Made by a program: the position numbers and the translations under genes. Below are positions 20,224 through 30,523 of a stretch of DNA of 64,000 nucleotides, piece after piece (position 1 is the first letter of the stretch; the number at the start of each line of letters is the position of its first letter). The stretch is from assembly GCA_031271685.1 (NCBI GenBank), contig JAISVH010000117.1:29236-93235 (forward strand), in the 5' to 3' direction. Source of the DNA: Eubacterium sp. Lineage in GTDB: Bacteria > Bacillota > Clostridia > Oscillospirales > Ruminococcaceae. The notes under the pieces are model-generated. The model ran no database searches. It saw only the letters and a program-made list of their open reading frames with translations, and was not told the origin of the DNA.

Positions 20224-21577
20224 GTCGATACTCCGCCGTAGTGAACCGCGAGAAATGCCCTTCAAAATTTAGCCCTATAGTCGCAGTCTCACCATGTCTG
20301 TTTTTGGCTATTATACACTCGCAAGAGTTAGGATGCTCGTCCTCCTTATTATAATATGAATTTCTGTATAAAAACGCGACGATATCCGCGTCCTGCTCAA
20401 TTGATCCCGACTCGCGCAAGTCGGACAGCATGGGCCGCTTATCCGTTCTGCTTTCGGGTCCGCGAGAAAGCTGAGAGGCCAAAATCACCGGTATATCAAG
20501 CTCCTTAGCCATGATTTTTAAATTTCTGGTTATTTCCGATATTTCGCTTACCCGGTTTCCGTCCCGCCTGCCGGTGGACATAAGCTGCAGATAGTCGATT
20601 ACCACTAGCCCCAAATTTTTCATACGGCGCAGCTTGGCTTTCATTTCACCAATGGAAATGCTCGCGGTATCATCGATATAAACCTCAAGCTGAGTCAAAA
20701 GCTCGGCTGACTCGCTGATATTTTTCCAGTCTACTCGACCGATATTCCCAGTTTTCATCTGTTCTGGGGTGACTTTTGCCTCGGCTGAGATAATTCTGCC
20801 AACTAATTGCTCTCGGGACATCTCAAGGCTGAAAATCGCTATTTTCTTATCACGGTATCGCTTTGCCGTATTCAAAGCTATATTTAATGCGAAAGTAGTC
20901 TTTCCCATTCCGGGGCGTCCCGCAACCAATATAAGGTCAGACTTGTTTAAACCGAATACATATCTGTCCAATTCCAAAAAGCCGGTAGACAGCCCGGTGA
21001 CCGCGTTTTTATCCGGATTTGCCGCCAATTCTGACAATTGTTTTATCTTTTCTATAACAATAGGCTTTATTATCTGAAGCCCGCGTATTTCCCTCTCGCT
21101 TCGAATATTATAAATTTTTGTCTCGGCAAAATCCAAAAGCATTTCAGATTCTTCCGCTCCGCTGTTTGCCAAATCATAAATTTCTTTCGCGGCATATATC
21201 AACTGCCGCGTCATATATTTTTCCTCGATTATCTTTATATAGGCGTCAATTCCCGACAAAGACGGAACCGCCTCAGATAGCGCCGCCATATAAATTTGCG
21301 CTTCCTCGCGGCTGTCAAACACGTTATTTTTAAGCGTCTCCTCAATTAAGGTGACAATATCCACAGGCTTAGCGGATATAAACATCTGCTGTATCGCCGA
21401 AAAAATATCGCTGTGCAGTCCTAAATGAAAATGCGCCGGACTAAGCCGCTCTAATATTACGGCAATAAGCCCGGAATCCAACAAAACAGAACCTAGCACA
21501 GCCTGTTCTGCGCCAAAGCTGCCCTGTATCTTTTCATCAAGCGCTCCGACCGGCGCAAACGAAAGTTCCGGCATCAT
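20207..21577 (-). CDS. dnaB: Replicative DNA helicase DnaB
   Basis: GRPGMGKTTFALNIA, VVIDYLQLM, SDLRESGSIEQDADIVAFLYR. Confidence 0.97.
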   Translation of the reverse strand: MMPELSFAPVGALDEKIQGSFGAEQAVLGSVLLDSGLIAVILERLSPAHFHLGLHSDIFSAIQQMFISAKPVDIVTLIEETLKNNVFDSREEAQIYMAALSEAVPSLSGIDAYIKIIEEKYMTRQLIYAAKEIYDLANSGAEESEMLLDFAETKIYNIRSEREIRGLQIIKPIVIEKIKQLSELAANPDKNAVTGLSTGFLELDRYVFGLNKSDLILVAGRPGMGKTTFALNIALNTAKRYRDKKIAIFSLEMSREQLVGRIISAEAKVTPEQMKTGNIGRVDWKNISESAELLTQLEVYIDDTASISIGEMKAKLRRMKNLGLVVIDYLQLMSTGRRDGNRVSEISEITRNLKIMAKELDIPVILASQLSRGPESRTDKRPMLSDLRESGSIEQDADIVAFLYRNSYYNKEDEHPNSCECIIAKNRHGETATIGLNFEGHFSRFTTAEYRHVSEY

Positions 21578-21702
21578 ATCACTCCTAAATACATTAACTA
21601 TATCAAAATGCTATATCTCCACGGGACCAGACGTTTTTGGCTGCCGTGCGTACGAACCGGCGCAAAGCAAAACGGTTGACCCATTTGAAAAACATGTTTT
21701 TT

Positions 21703-22152
21703 CTACGTCTCTTCCGATACGTTAACAAAAAATTTTACAGAAACTCCGCTGTGCAATTTTGCCTCAGCCTCATAAGTTCCGAAAGTTTTTATTTCGCCTT
21801 GTATTGAAATTTTTTTCTTATCTACATCAATACCGGTTTCCTTTTTTATCACCAACGACAAGTCTTTGGGAGTGACCGACCCAAACAGCTTCCCGCCCGC
21901 TCCGGCTCTGGCGGCAGTTTTAAAAGTTCTGCCTGAAAGCTTATCCGCCGTATCCTTGGCGGCTTTTATCTCGGCTTCGGCTTTATGCTGCACCGATGCT
22001 TTTTGTCCGGCTAAAACGTTCAAGTTGTTTTTTGTCGCTTCGGCAGCCAGTTTTTGGGCAAAGAGGAAGTTTCGCGCATATCCGTCCTTGACCTCTTTTA
22101 TCTCCCCCTTTTTTCCGGTTCCTCTGACATCCTGAAGTAAAATAACTTTCAT
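21703..22152 (-). CDS. rplI: 50S ribosomal protein L9
   Basis: [30 protein letters not shown]; start reset from the ORF track. Confidence 0.95.
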   Translation of the reverse strand: MKVILLQDVRGTGKKGEIKEVKDGYARNFLFAQKLAAEATKNNLNVLAGQKASVQHKAEAEIKAAKDTADKLSGRTFKTAARAGAGGKLFGSVTPKDLSLVIKKETGIDVDKKKISIQGEIKTFGTYEAEAKLHSGVSVKFFVNVSEET

Positions 22153-22168
22153 TGATCCGCTCCCTTTC

Positions 22169-24142
22169 TTATTGCTTTTGGTTATCGTAATACAGATCGA
22201 TCGCGCTGATAACGCGCTTTTCCGCTTCCGCAACGGTTATGTCCTTCATTTGTGTCCCCGCCATGGTATAATGGCCTCCTCCGCCTAAATATTCCATAAT
22301 AAGCTGAACGTTTATGGCCCCCATAGAACGGGCGCTGACATAAATTTCACTTCCATCAACTCGATAAAGAGCAAACGCCGCCTCAATACCGTTTAATGCC
22401 AGCATTTCATCAGCCGCTTTCGGCGCGATTATCCGCATGTCTTCGTGAAAATTATCGTTGACAGCTATAGCGCATTTTTTATACAGCTTGGCAGACCCCA
22501 CCAACGTCACTATCTGCCGATAATTTTCAAACGAATTGGTAAAAAAGCTTTTAACGTTTATTGTGTCCGCCCCAAGCTTCCTCAAAAAAGCAGCCGCCTC
22601 AAATGTGCTCACTCCGGTTTTTAAGGTGAAATTTTTTGTATCAAGCATAATTCCGGCAAGCAGAGCCTCAGCCTGAACTGCGCTTATCCTTCCCGCCGGC
22701 CCGAAATACTGAAGCATTTCGGCCACCATCTCACTGGCGGACGACGCATGCGGTTCATGATGAAAAATCAGCGCTTTATCAATAAAGTTGACAGTTTTAC
22801 GATGGTGGTCAATAACCACTACTTTTTTTGCCCGTTTATACAGTTCCTCGTCCTCAACTATATGTGGGCTGTGAGTATCCACAATTATCAAAAGCGAGTT
22901 ATCCGTAAAATGCTCACGCGCTTTGGCCGGATTAATAAATAAGCTTTGTTTTTCCTCTTCACCAACTCTAACCTTATCAATAAGCTCCTGCCCAAGCGAA
23001 GCGGTTTTATCTATTACTATGCGAGCATCTTTCCCCAGGTTGCGTATAGCGCCCGAAACGCCTATCGCAGCGCCGATACTGTCAAGGTCTGAATACTTGT
23101 GCCCCATTATGTAGGCGCTGTCCGAATGTTCCACCAAATCTATCAGTGAATTGGTTATTATCCTCGCTTTTACCTTTACATGCCGCTCAATCCCTTTAGA
23201 AACTCCCCCGTAAAATTCAAAGCCGTTATTGGTTTTTACCGCTGCCTGATCCCCTCCGCGCCCTTGCGCCATTTCCAAAGCCTGTCTTGCGAAACGCTCA
23301 CTTTCAGAAAGGGATTTTCCCGTGGTTCCTATACCTATTGACAGCGTAACGTTGATCCGTTCAGTAACGGCAATTTCACGCGCTCTGTCTAAAACCTTTA
23401 TCTTTTCCTCAATTATTTTCATAACATCGTTAGATTCAAGCACTACCCATACCCGGTCGCGGTTGAATTTTTTCATAATGCCATTGGTTCCGCCGACAAA
23501 ATCCTCCAACAATTTGTCAATTTTAACTGTTATATGCGCTTTTTCGCTTTCGAGATTTCCTTCAAACATATCGTCATAATTATCCACCATTATAAAAAGC
23601 ACAACCGGATGACGAAGTTTTATCTGCCTTTCCAACTCCGCTTCTTTAGTAACATCATTAAAGCATAAAATATAAATTTCATTGCCTTCGCGCCGGGGCT
23701 TAATCGCGTTCAGCCTAAAGAGCATATCTTTATAAAAAACAGGAGTATCCTCATTTTCAAGCAGCAGAGATATATCCCCTCCGTATAAAATGCTCAAATT
23801 ATCTCCATATTCAATATCCTCAAAACTCTCGCGAAAACTTTTATTAAACCAAATAAAACCTAATGTATTATCTACCACCGCCACCGATATAGGTATCCCA
23901 TAAAGCGAAATCTTATCCGCATTTTCAAGTTCTGATCCCACGAACGAATAATACTGAAACGTTTTACGGGTAACCGTAATAAGCTTTCCGATAACAAATC
24001 CTGAAATAAGGACCTCAAACGGGGCGACTATCCAAAAAATACGAGTTGAATTTATATATACATAAAACGAAAGGCCACCCAACAAAAAAATCAGCGCGAT
24101 AACCGATATTATCAGTCCGCTGTCACGATAGAAATTTTTCAT
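22169..24142 (-). CDS. gdpP: GdpP-type DHH/DHHA1 cyclic-di-AMP phosphodiesterase
   Basis: Two TMs, PAS-like, degenerate GGDEF, DHH motif [13 protein letters not shown]1 [13 protein letters not shown]-track N-terminus MILNPPLTLVKILEAAPPQML is repeat-derived. Confidence 0.93.
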   Translation of the reverse strand: MKNFYRDSGLIISVIALIFLLGGLSFYVYINSTRIFWIVAPFEVLISGFVIGKLITVTRKTFQYYSFVGSELENADKISLYGIPISVAVVDNTLGFIWFNKSFRESFEDIEYGDNLSILYGGDISLLLENEDTPVFYKDMLFRLNAIKPRREGNEIYILCFNDVTKEAELERQIKLRHPVVLFIMVDNYDDMFEGNLESEKAHITVKIDKLLEDFVGGTNGIMKKFNRDRVWVVLESNDVMKIIEEKIKVLDRAREIAVTERINVTLSIGIGTTGKSLSESERFARQALEMAQGRGGDQAAVKTNNGFEFYGGVSKGIERHVKVKARIITNSLIDLVEHSDSAYIMGHKYSDLDSIGAAIGVSGAIRNLGKDARIVIDKTASLGQELIDKVRVGEEEKQSLFINPAKAREHFTDNSLLIIVDTHSPHIVEDEELYKRAKKVVVIDHHRKTVNFIDKALIFHHEPHASSASEMVAEMLQYFGPAGRISAVQAEALLAGIMLDTKNFTLKTGVSTFEAAAFLRKLGADTINVKSFFTNSFENYRQIVTLVGSAKLYKKCAIAVNDNFHEDMRIIAPKAADEMLALNGIEAAFALYRVDGSEIYVSARSMGAINVQLIMEYLGGGGHYTMAGTQMKDITVAEAEKRVISAIDLYYDNQKQ

Positions 24143-24180
24143 TGAACCACCTCCATTTCCCGGTAATTTACAATGACATA

Positions 24181-24284
24181 GTTCAAGCATCTGCGGCGGA
24201 GCCGCTTCCAGTATTTTAACAAGCGTCAGCGGGGGATTTAAAATCACCCGCCGCCTAAAATGCGGGATCCATAAACGCGGTTAT
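24181..24284 (+). repeat. Family A repeat, full-length
   Basis: gttcaagcatctgcggcggagccgcttccagtattttaacaagcgtcagcgggggatttaaaatcacccgccgcctaaaatgcgggatccataaacgcggttat. Confidence 0.9.
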
Positions 24285-26230
24285 ATTTCCATTAATACCG
24301 GCAATATCATTGGATTTCTTTTAGTTTTGGCGAAAATAAAATCGCTCATTTCATCACGCATTTTAGTTTTTATTGTACCATGTTCAGAAACGCCTGAACT
24401 TATACATTTCTTAAGAACTTCGGTCATTATTTTCTTTGCTTCCGACAAAAGTTCTTCCGATTCTCTTACATATACAAACCCGCGCGAAACAATGTCCGGT
24501 CCTGACAAAACCTCAAAATTATCGCGCTTAAGCGAAGCGACAATAATAATAAGGCCGTCAGCCGCCAACTTTTTGCGGTCTTTCAACACTACCGAGCCTA
24601 CATCGCCCACCCCAATGCCGTCAACCAAAACATTGCCCGCAGGCACCTTAATGGTTGCCTTCATAGTGGCGCTATCAGTTTCTAATTGATCACCCAATCC
24701 TAAAATATGGATATTTTCTTCGGGTATTCCCATTTTTTCGGCAAGCAGGGCATGCTTTTTCATATGCTTATACTCGCCATGAATAGGGACGAAAAACTTT
24801 GGCTTGGTCAGCGACATCATCATCTTTAATTCTTCCTGACAAGCATGTCCTGAAACGTGAACTTCATACATCTTCTCATAAACGACCTCCGCTCCTAGCT
24901 TTAGCAGGTCGTTAACCACTCTGCCTACCATCTTTTCATTACCGGGTATCGGCGTTGCGGAAATTATAATCAAGTCGTTAGGATTTATGGATACCTGTCT
25001 GTGTTCACACGAAGCCATACGCGAAAGAGCGGACAGCGGCTCCCCCTGACTGCCAGTCGTGACCACCACCAAATCTTCAGGCGGCAACGAATTTATCTTG
25101 TCTATGTCAATTATTAGACCTTTCGGAATTTTAATATAGTTAAGCTCTATCGCTTTCTGAAGTACATTAAGCATACTTCTCCCGGATACGGCGACTTTTC
25201 TGCCATACAAGTGAGCGTTGTCTATAATTTGCTGCACCCTGTGTATATTGCTTGAAAATGTGGCGACAATTATACGTTTGTCTCCCGCGCTGCTAAAAAG
25301 ATTTTTAAAAGTTTCGCCCACCTTGCTTTCTGACATTGAATACCCCGGCCGCTCAGCATTAGTGCTTTCAGACAGCAAAGCCAGCACTCCCTTATTCCCG
25401 AGTTCGCCTAAACGGGCTAAATCAATAATTCCCCCCTCTATAGGAGTATAATCGACTTTAAAATCTCCGGTATGCACAATCACCCCGGCCGGAGTGTGCA
25501 CCGCCATGGCACAGGCGTCTGGAATGGAATGGTTAACTCTGATAAACTCAACGGCCATGCATCCAAGCCGCACTGTTTGGCGCGGCACAATAACGTTAAG
25601 ACTCGCCCCTGCCAATAACCCATGCTCTTTTAGTTTGCCTTCAACCAATCCCAATGTCAAACGCGTCCCATAAACAGGAACATTGATTTTTTTAAGCAGA
25701 TATGGCAACGAACCTATGTGGTCCTCGTGCCCATGGGTCAAAACAATCCCTCTGAATTTATCTCGGTTATTTTCAAGATAGGTAAAGTCAGGGATAACGA
25801 TATCAACCCCAAGCATGTCGTCGTCGGGAAACGCCATTCCGCAGTCAATAATAAACATATCGTTAGAGCACTCATAAACATAAAGATTTTTACCTATCTC
25901 ACCCAATCCGCCCAAAGCGGCAATTTTCAGCGTTGTGGTGCGGCGTTCTGGCTTAACTCGCTGCCTGGGCTTTACCGACACAGCCTGTTCAGACAAAGCT
26001 TTTAGAGCTTTGTCTACCTCGGCGGCAAGACCTCCGCTTTTATTTTTTTGCTGTCCTTTTCCCTTTGATATACCGCTCTTTACTTTGGAAACGGTTTTTA
26101 CGTCAGCTTTTTGGGTGGATTTATGTGAGACCCTGTTCTCCGCAGACATTTTTTTCTCTGCCTTCAGCTGTTTCTTCGCCTTGTCTTCGCTTTTTTCTTT
26201 TTTGTTCAAATTTATTTTGTTTGTCGGCAT
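24281..26230 (-). CDS. rnj: Ribonuclease J with Lys-rich N-terminal extension
   Basis: ALGGLGEIGKNLYVYE, LTHGHEDHIGSLPYLL, HVSGHACQEELKMMMSLTKPKFFVPIHGE. Confidence 0.95.
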   Translation of the reverse strand: MPTNKINLNKKEKSEDKAKKQLKAEKKMSAENRVSHKSTQKADVKTVSKVKSGISKGKGQQKNKSGGLAAEVDKALKALSEQAVSVKPRQRVKPERRTTTLKIAALGGLGEIGKNLYVYECSNDMFIIDCGMAFPDDDMLGVDIVIPDFTYLENNRDKFRGIVLTHGHEDHIGSLPYLLKKINVPVYGTRLTLGLVEGKLKEHGLLAGASLNVIVPRQTVRLGCMAVEFIRVNHSIPDACAMAVHTPAGVIVHTGDFKVDYTPIEGGIIDLARLGELGNKGVLALLSESTNAERPGYSMSESKVGETFKNLFSSAGDKRIIVATFSSNIHRVQQIIDNAHLYGRKVAVSGRSMLNVLQKAIELNYIKIPKGLIIDIDKINSLPPEDLVVVTTGSQGEPLSALSRMASCEHRQVSINPNDLIIISATPIPGNEKMVGRVVNDLLKLGAEVVYEKMYEVHVSGHACQEELKMMMSLTKPKFFVPIHGEYKHMKKHALLAEKMGIPEENIHILGLGDQLETDSATMKATIKVPAGNVLVDGIGVGDVGSVVLKDRKKLAADGLIIIVASLKRDNFEVLSGPDIVSRGFVYVRESEELLSEAKKIMTEVLKKCISSGVSEHGTIKTKMRDEMSDFIFAKTKRNPMILPVLMEI

Positions 26231-26549
26231 TTTTACCTCTTTTTTCTCCGCTTTATCAAAAACAACAAAAACTTGTGCAAAGTTAACGGCTCCACACAAA
26301 AAATCTATGTATAGCTTCCACTAAACTTAAAAGATTTGCAGCATAGCGGGAAGCTCTTGATAAAACTATTAATTTTTTATATTAACGACGAATCACAATA
26401 AACTGATAATCATTTAATTATACCACACATAATATTGATTGTCAAGAATTTTTAAAAAGTATCTGCTGCCATTTCAAAAAGTATCCCAAGAGCTGTGCGG
26501 TATCGACTTGATTTTTCTCTTCGGCTATGTCATTCTGTCTCTTTATTTT

Positions 26550-28925
26550 TCATGCGTTTGGCGCGAAAGTCTCCGAATAGCTTTTTATTCTTTTTTCAAT
26601 ATCGTCACATAGTGCGGCGGCTGTCTCAGCCGATGCGCTTTCGGCGAACAAATGCATCGAATCTCCTTTCTTGCTCGGACGAAGCAGAATCTTATCCCGT
26701 CCTCGGTTTATCATGAGCCCTTCCCCTATTCCGCTGTTATCCTCGCAAATATCCGCTAAAATATGTTGGGGCGGAACTGAAATCTTTACAATCCTCTGTT
26801 CGCGACTAAATTCAGGCAACATGGCAGCCGCCTCTACTAAGCCGAACCGGTTTTTTGATTTTTTCCTTTCACTTGCAATAAAATTCAGCACAAGCAAACA
26901 CAGATGCACACCGTCTCTCAAAAATGGCTGTCTCGCCGAAAGCTCTCGCGCCTCCCTGTCGCTGTTGTTGTTCGGGCACAGATAATATCTTTTTATTTCT
27001 TTGCCATGTCTCTTAGCCAAAAGCTCGGCCGCAACCGGAAACGCCGCCGGAAGCGCCGCGTCATGCCCTCCTAAAAACCTCGATATGCAAGCCAACAATA
27101 TCAGTCTTTCATGGTTTAATTTTATTTGCCCTTCCCCGCGGCTAAGGCTCATTTCAGCCTCCGTACCGTCTTCGTTTATCTCGACGACAAGGGTTTCGCT
27201 CGAATGACTTGATATTTTATCAAATATATCCGAAGCATATTCTAATATTTTCTCATTTTTACAAGATACAAATATATTATACTCACTTTTCAGGCCGGTT
27301 AAACCGTAAAGACTATATTTATACAATTCTTCCCCATTATAAAAATTTCTCTTCGCGCCAAATTTATCCCATTCGGCGGTTTTATACTCTCTCCGCCTAA
27401 GACCCGCCTCAAACTGGCGCTCCTGAGTTCTGGTCAGACTTAAGCCTGATTTATTTAAAATTGTAATATTAGTTTTATTGTTAGATCCAATTTTTAAAAC
27501 TATATCTGAATTAGTGACCCTGCTGAGATATATAAGCACCGGCAAGCTTGAGTTTCCGCAGTCAGTTACGTCCTTTCCGCAGGCGGACATCCCGGCCGTT
27601 ACCGCCCTCTTTATCGCCTCTCCGGCGGCTCCCCCGTCACAAGAGATAAGCACTCCCCCTCCCGTTCCCACAAGGTTTGAAACCGCGCTTCCAATTTTTA
27701 CTGCGGCTTCCATATCTATTTCAATATTGGTTATCCCTTCTATGCCATGATCTCCGATCTCAACGCTAGTTCCGTTTTTTCCAGGGATTCCGCGTCTTAT
27801 ATCTCCTGATATAACCGAAAACGGCTCTATTTTTTTGTCATTCCAAATTTTCACTCCGGGCTTAAGTTCAGTCTTTTCACCGATGACCGTATTTTCTCCT
27901 ATTACAGAGTTTTCGCCTACGATCCCGCTTCTGCATATCTTTACATTTTTGCATATGATCGCATTTTCGACAGACGAACCTCCCGCTATATACGCGCCGT
28001 CCAGAATAACGCTGCCATATAACCTAACATTTTTACCAATCGTCACATTATCACATAAAACAGTGCTCTCTATCACGCTGCCGTCTCCGATTTTAACATT
28101 TTTGCCTATATAGCATGGCGGTATTATCTTTGTGTTGTTGGCCATGTCAAAAATTTCGTGAACCGAAGTTTCAGAATAAAGCCCGTCGGCTAGCTTTTTC
28201 CCGGACAACTCACATTTTACCAGACAATTAAGCATATCCTTCTGGCTTTCACGATACGTCTCCAAGCACCCAATATCGCACCAATAGCCGTCTGCCTTAT
28301 AATTATACAGCGGCATCCCCTGTTTTATCATTTCGGGAAATACGTCTTTTGCAAAATCCCACATTTTTCCTTCTGGAATAAGCTTGAGAACAGACGGATT
28401 CATAATATATATACCAGTGTTCGCATAATCAGTAGTGCAGCTAAGATAAGACGGCTTTTCAGAAAAACCGGTTATCCGCCCCCCTCTGTCTATAACCAAT
28501 CCATATTCCCTAGGATCGTTTACTCTTTTTGAAACTATAGTGACGACAGCCATTTTTTGCTTTTGAAAATTAAAAGCTCCTCTCAAATCAAAGTCGCATA
28601 ACGCGTCCCCGCTTATAACTAAAAAATCTTCTTCTATATGTCCGGCTGCGTTTCTAACGCAACCCGCTGTCCCAAGCGGTTCGTCTTCATAAATAAAAGA
28701 TAGTCTAATCCCTTTATATTTTCCGCTCTCAAAGCGTCTTTCTATCATCTCTCCCCTATACCGTAGTGTAAAAATAGCCTCCTTGCAGCCGCAGCGCGCA
28801 AGCAGGTCAAGGATATAGTCCACGGCGGGTCGATTACATAGTTTTGTCAAAGGTTTAGGCATGCCTGCGGTCAGGGGTAGAAGCCTGCTTCCCTCTCCGC
28901 CTGCCATAATTATTGCTTTCATCAT
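26550..28925 (-). CDS. NDP-sugar pyrophosphorylase / left-handed beta-helix / phosphomannomutase-like fusion
   Basis: MKAIIMAGGEGSRLLPLTAGMPKPLTKLCNRP; hexapeptide repeats; C-terminal phosphohexomutase-like region with degenerate active-site loop. Confidence 0.85.
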   Translation of the reverse strand: MMKAIIMAGGEGSRLLPLTAGMPKPLTKLCNRPAVDYILDLLARCGCKEAIFTLRYRGEMIERRFESGKYKGIRLSFIYEDEPLGTAGCVRNAAGHIEEDFLVISGDALCDFDLRGAFNFQKQKMAVVTIVSKRVNDPREYGLVIDRGGRITGFSEKPSYLSCTTDYANTGIYIMNPSVLKLIPEGKMWDFAKDVFPEMIKQGMPLYNYKADGYWCDIGCLETYRESQKDMLNCLVKCELSGKKLADGLYSETSVHEIFDMANNTKIIPPCYIGKNVKIGDGSVIESTVLCDNVTIGKNVRLYGSVILDGAYIAGGSSVENAIICKNVKICRSGIVGENSVIGENTVIGEKTELKPGVKIWNDKKIEPFSVISGDIRRGIPGKNGTSVEIGDHGIEGITNIEIDMEAAVKIGSAVSNLVGTGGGVLISCDGGAAGEAIKRAVTAGMSACGKDVTDCGNSSLPVLIYLSRVTNSDIVLKIGSNNKTNITILNKSGLSLTRTQERQFEAGLRRREYKTAEWDKFGAKRNFYNGEELYKYSLYGLTGLKSEYNIFVSCKNEKILEYASDIFDKISSHSSETLVVEINEDGTEAEMSLSRGEGQIKLNHERLILLACISRFLGGHDAALPAAFPVAAELLAKRHGKEIKRYYLCPNNNSDREARELSARQPFLRDGVHLCLLVLNFIASERKKSKNRFGLVEAAAMLPEFSREQRIVKISVPPQHILADICEDNSGIGEGLMINRGRDKILLRPSKKGDSMHLFAESASAETAAALCDDIEKRIKSYSETFAPNA

Positions 28926-29067
28926 TAGTCCCCCGAAATAATTATTTCGCTTTAATTTATTTTGCTTTACGATTAATTAATTATTCATATGGGATTAACA
29001 AATTATGGCGCAGTATCATAAAATACAAAGAAATGCTATCGAATTAAAATTACATGGGGGCGATTTC

Positions 29068-29292
29068 TTGAAATCTTTTCTTTTGATGATGCAGTCAAAC
29101 ACTGAAGCAAATAAGGCGAAGTATCACCTTAACAGACTTAAGATAAACAGCGTGGTTGAAAAAATCACGTCACAAAATCAAGGCTGCAGCTATGGAGTAA
29201 GAATATATGACCGTCCGGAAAAAGTTTGCAGGTTATTAAGTGTTGTCAATATCGAATGCACGGAAATTAGGAGCGGAAATGGAGAACTATAA
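29068..29292 (+). CDS. DUF3343-type putative Se/S carrier-like protein
   Basis: TTG start after ggggg; MKSFLLMMQSNTEANKAKYHLNRLKINSVVEKI...CSYGVRIYD resembles the DUF3343 family; directly upstream of a class V aminotransferase. Confidence 0.65.
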   Translation: MKSFLLMMQSNTEANKAKYHLNRLKINSVVEKITSQNQGCSYGVRIYDRPEKVCRLLSVVNIECTEIRSGNGEL

Positions 29293-30428
29293 TGATATAT
29301 TTTGATAACGCGGCTACTACTTATCCCAAACCTAAACAAGTAATAGCCTCTATGTCAGCGGCGACGGCAAGATATGGCGGAAACCCGGGCAGAGCAGGGC
29401 ATAAGCTGTCAATGGAAACGGCCGAGGCTGTTTTTGCAGCGCGAATGAAATGCGCAGGATTTTTCGGAGCAGAACCTGAAAACACAATATTTACCCTTAA
29501 CTGCACACACGCACTCAATTTGGCAATAAAGGGGCTGCTCTCTCCAAATGCCCACCTGATAACCTCAGACATCGAGCATAACGCGGTAATCCGACCGATC
29601 CACGCCTCTTCAAAAGCAAACAACATATCATATACCATAGCGCGTACATATGAAAACGATGATGAAACAGTCAAAAGCTTTGAGCGGCTGATAACAAAAC
29701 GAACCAAGGCGATAGTCTGCACTGCGGCGGGAAATGTAAGCGGTCGTATTTTACCGTATCAAAAAATAGGCAAAATGTGCCAAAGACGAGGCATCTGCTT
29801 TGTTCTTGACGCCGCTCAGGGAGCGGGAGTATTGCCTATAAAGCTGTCCGACGGGATAAACATCATATGCGCCGCCGGGCATAAAAGTTTATACGGACCA
29901 ATGGGGACCGGTCTTATGATAACCGACGGAAAATACCGCTTAAAAACTATTATCGAAGGCGGAACAGGCAGCAAAAGCAAAGAAATAGAGCAGCCGCAAG
30001 AGCTGCCCGATCGATTTGAGAGCGGAACTATAAATACTACGGGCGCAATTGCCTTAGCCGACGGAATAAGTTTTGTCGAGCAAAAAACTATCTCAGTCAT
30101 ACGCAACCATGAAAACTCGCTTTGTGAAATGTTTTTTGGACATATGAAAGAAAACTCAAAAATAAAGCTGTACAGCAAAGTATTTCATGATCGTCTCGCG
30201 CCCTTGGTTCCTTTTAACTTAAAAGGTATGAATTCTTCCGACGCAGCTAAATTGATGAGCGACGCGGGATTTTATCTTAGAGGCGGATTTCACTGCGCAT
30301 TTTTGGGTCATAGAAAAATAGGCACCGCCGACATAGGCGCAGTGCGGTTTGCTCCCTCGGCCTTCAACAGCAAAACCGACGTAATGTCTTTCATAAAGCT
30401 AGTTAATAAATTAACGGAACAAGCATGA
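29292..30428 (+). CDS. Class V aminotransferase / cysteine desulfurase-like protein
   Basis: MIYFDNAATTYPKPKQV, PLP lysine region AAGHKSLYGPMGTG, RGGFHCAFLGHR. Confidence 0.9.
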   Translation: MIYFDNAATTYPKPKQVIASMSAATARYGGNPGRAGHKLSMETAEAVFAARMKCAGFFGAEPENTIFTLNCTHALNLAIKGLLSPNAHLITSDIEHNAVIRPIHASSKANNISYTIARTYENDDETVKSFERLITKRTKAIVCTAAGNVSGRILPYQKIGKMCQRRGICFVLDAAQGAGVLPIKLSDGINIICAAGHKSLYGPMGTGLMITDGKYRLKTIIEGGTGSKSKEIEQPQELPDRFESGTINTTGAIALADGISFVEQKTISVIRNHENSLCEMFFGHMKENSKIKLYSKVFHDRLAPLVPFNLKGMNSSDAAKLMSDAGFYLRGGFHCAFLGHRKIGTADIGAVRFAPSAFNSKTDVMSFIKLVNKLTEQA

Positions 30429-30430
30429 CA

Positions 30431-30469
30431 AATATCGTCGCATCGCGATTTGCGCAGTGCGACGATATT
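30431..30469. terminator. Hairpin between convergent genes
   Basis: aatatcgtcgca ... tgcgacgatatt, 12-bp perfect arms. Confidence 0.55.
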
Positions 30470-30523
30470 GATGATAAGCGACTATAATCGTTTAAGGCAA
30501 TACCGCTTCGCCTATCCCATTTT

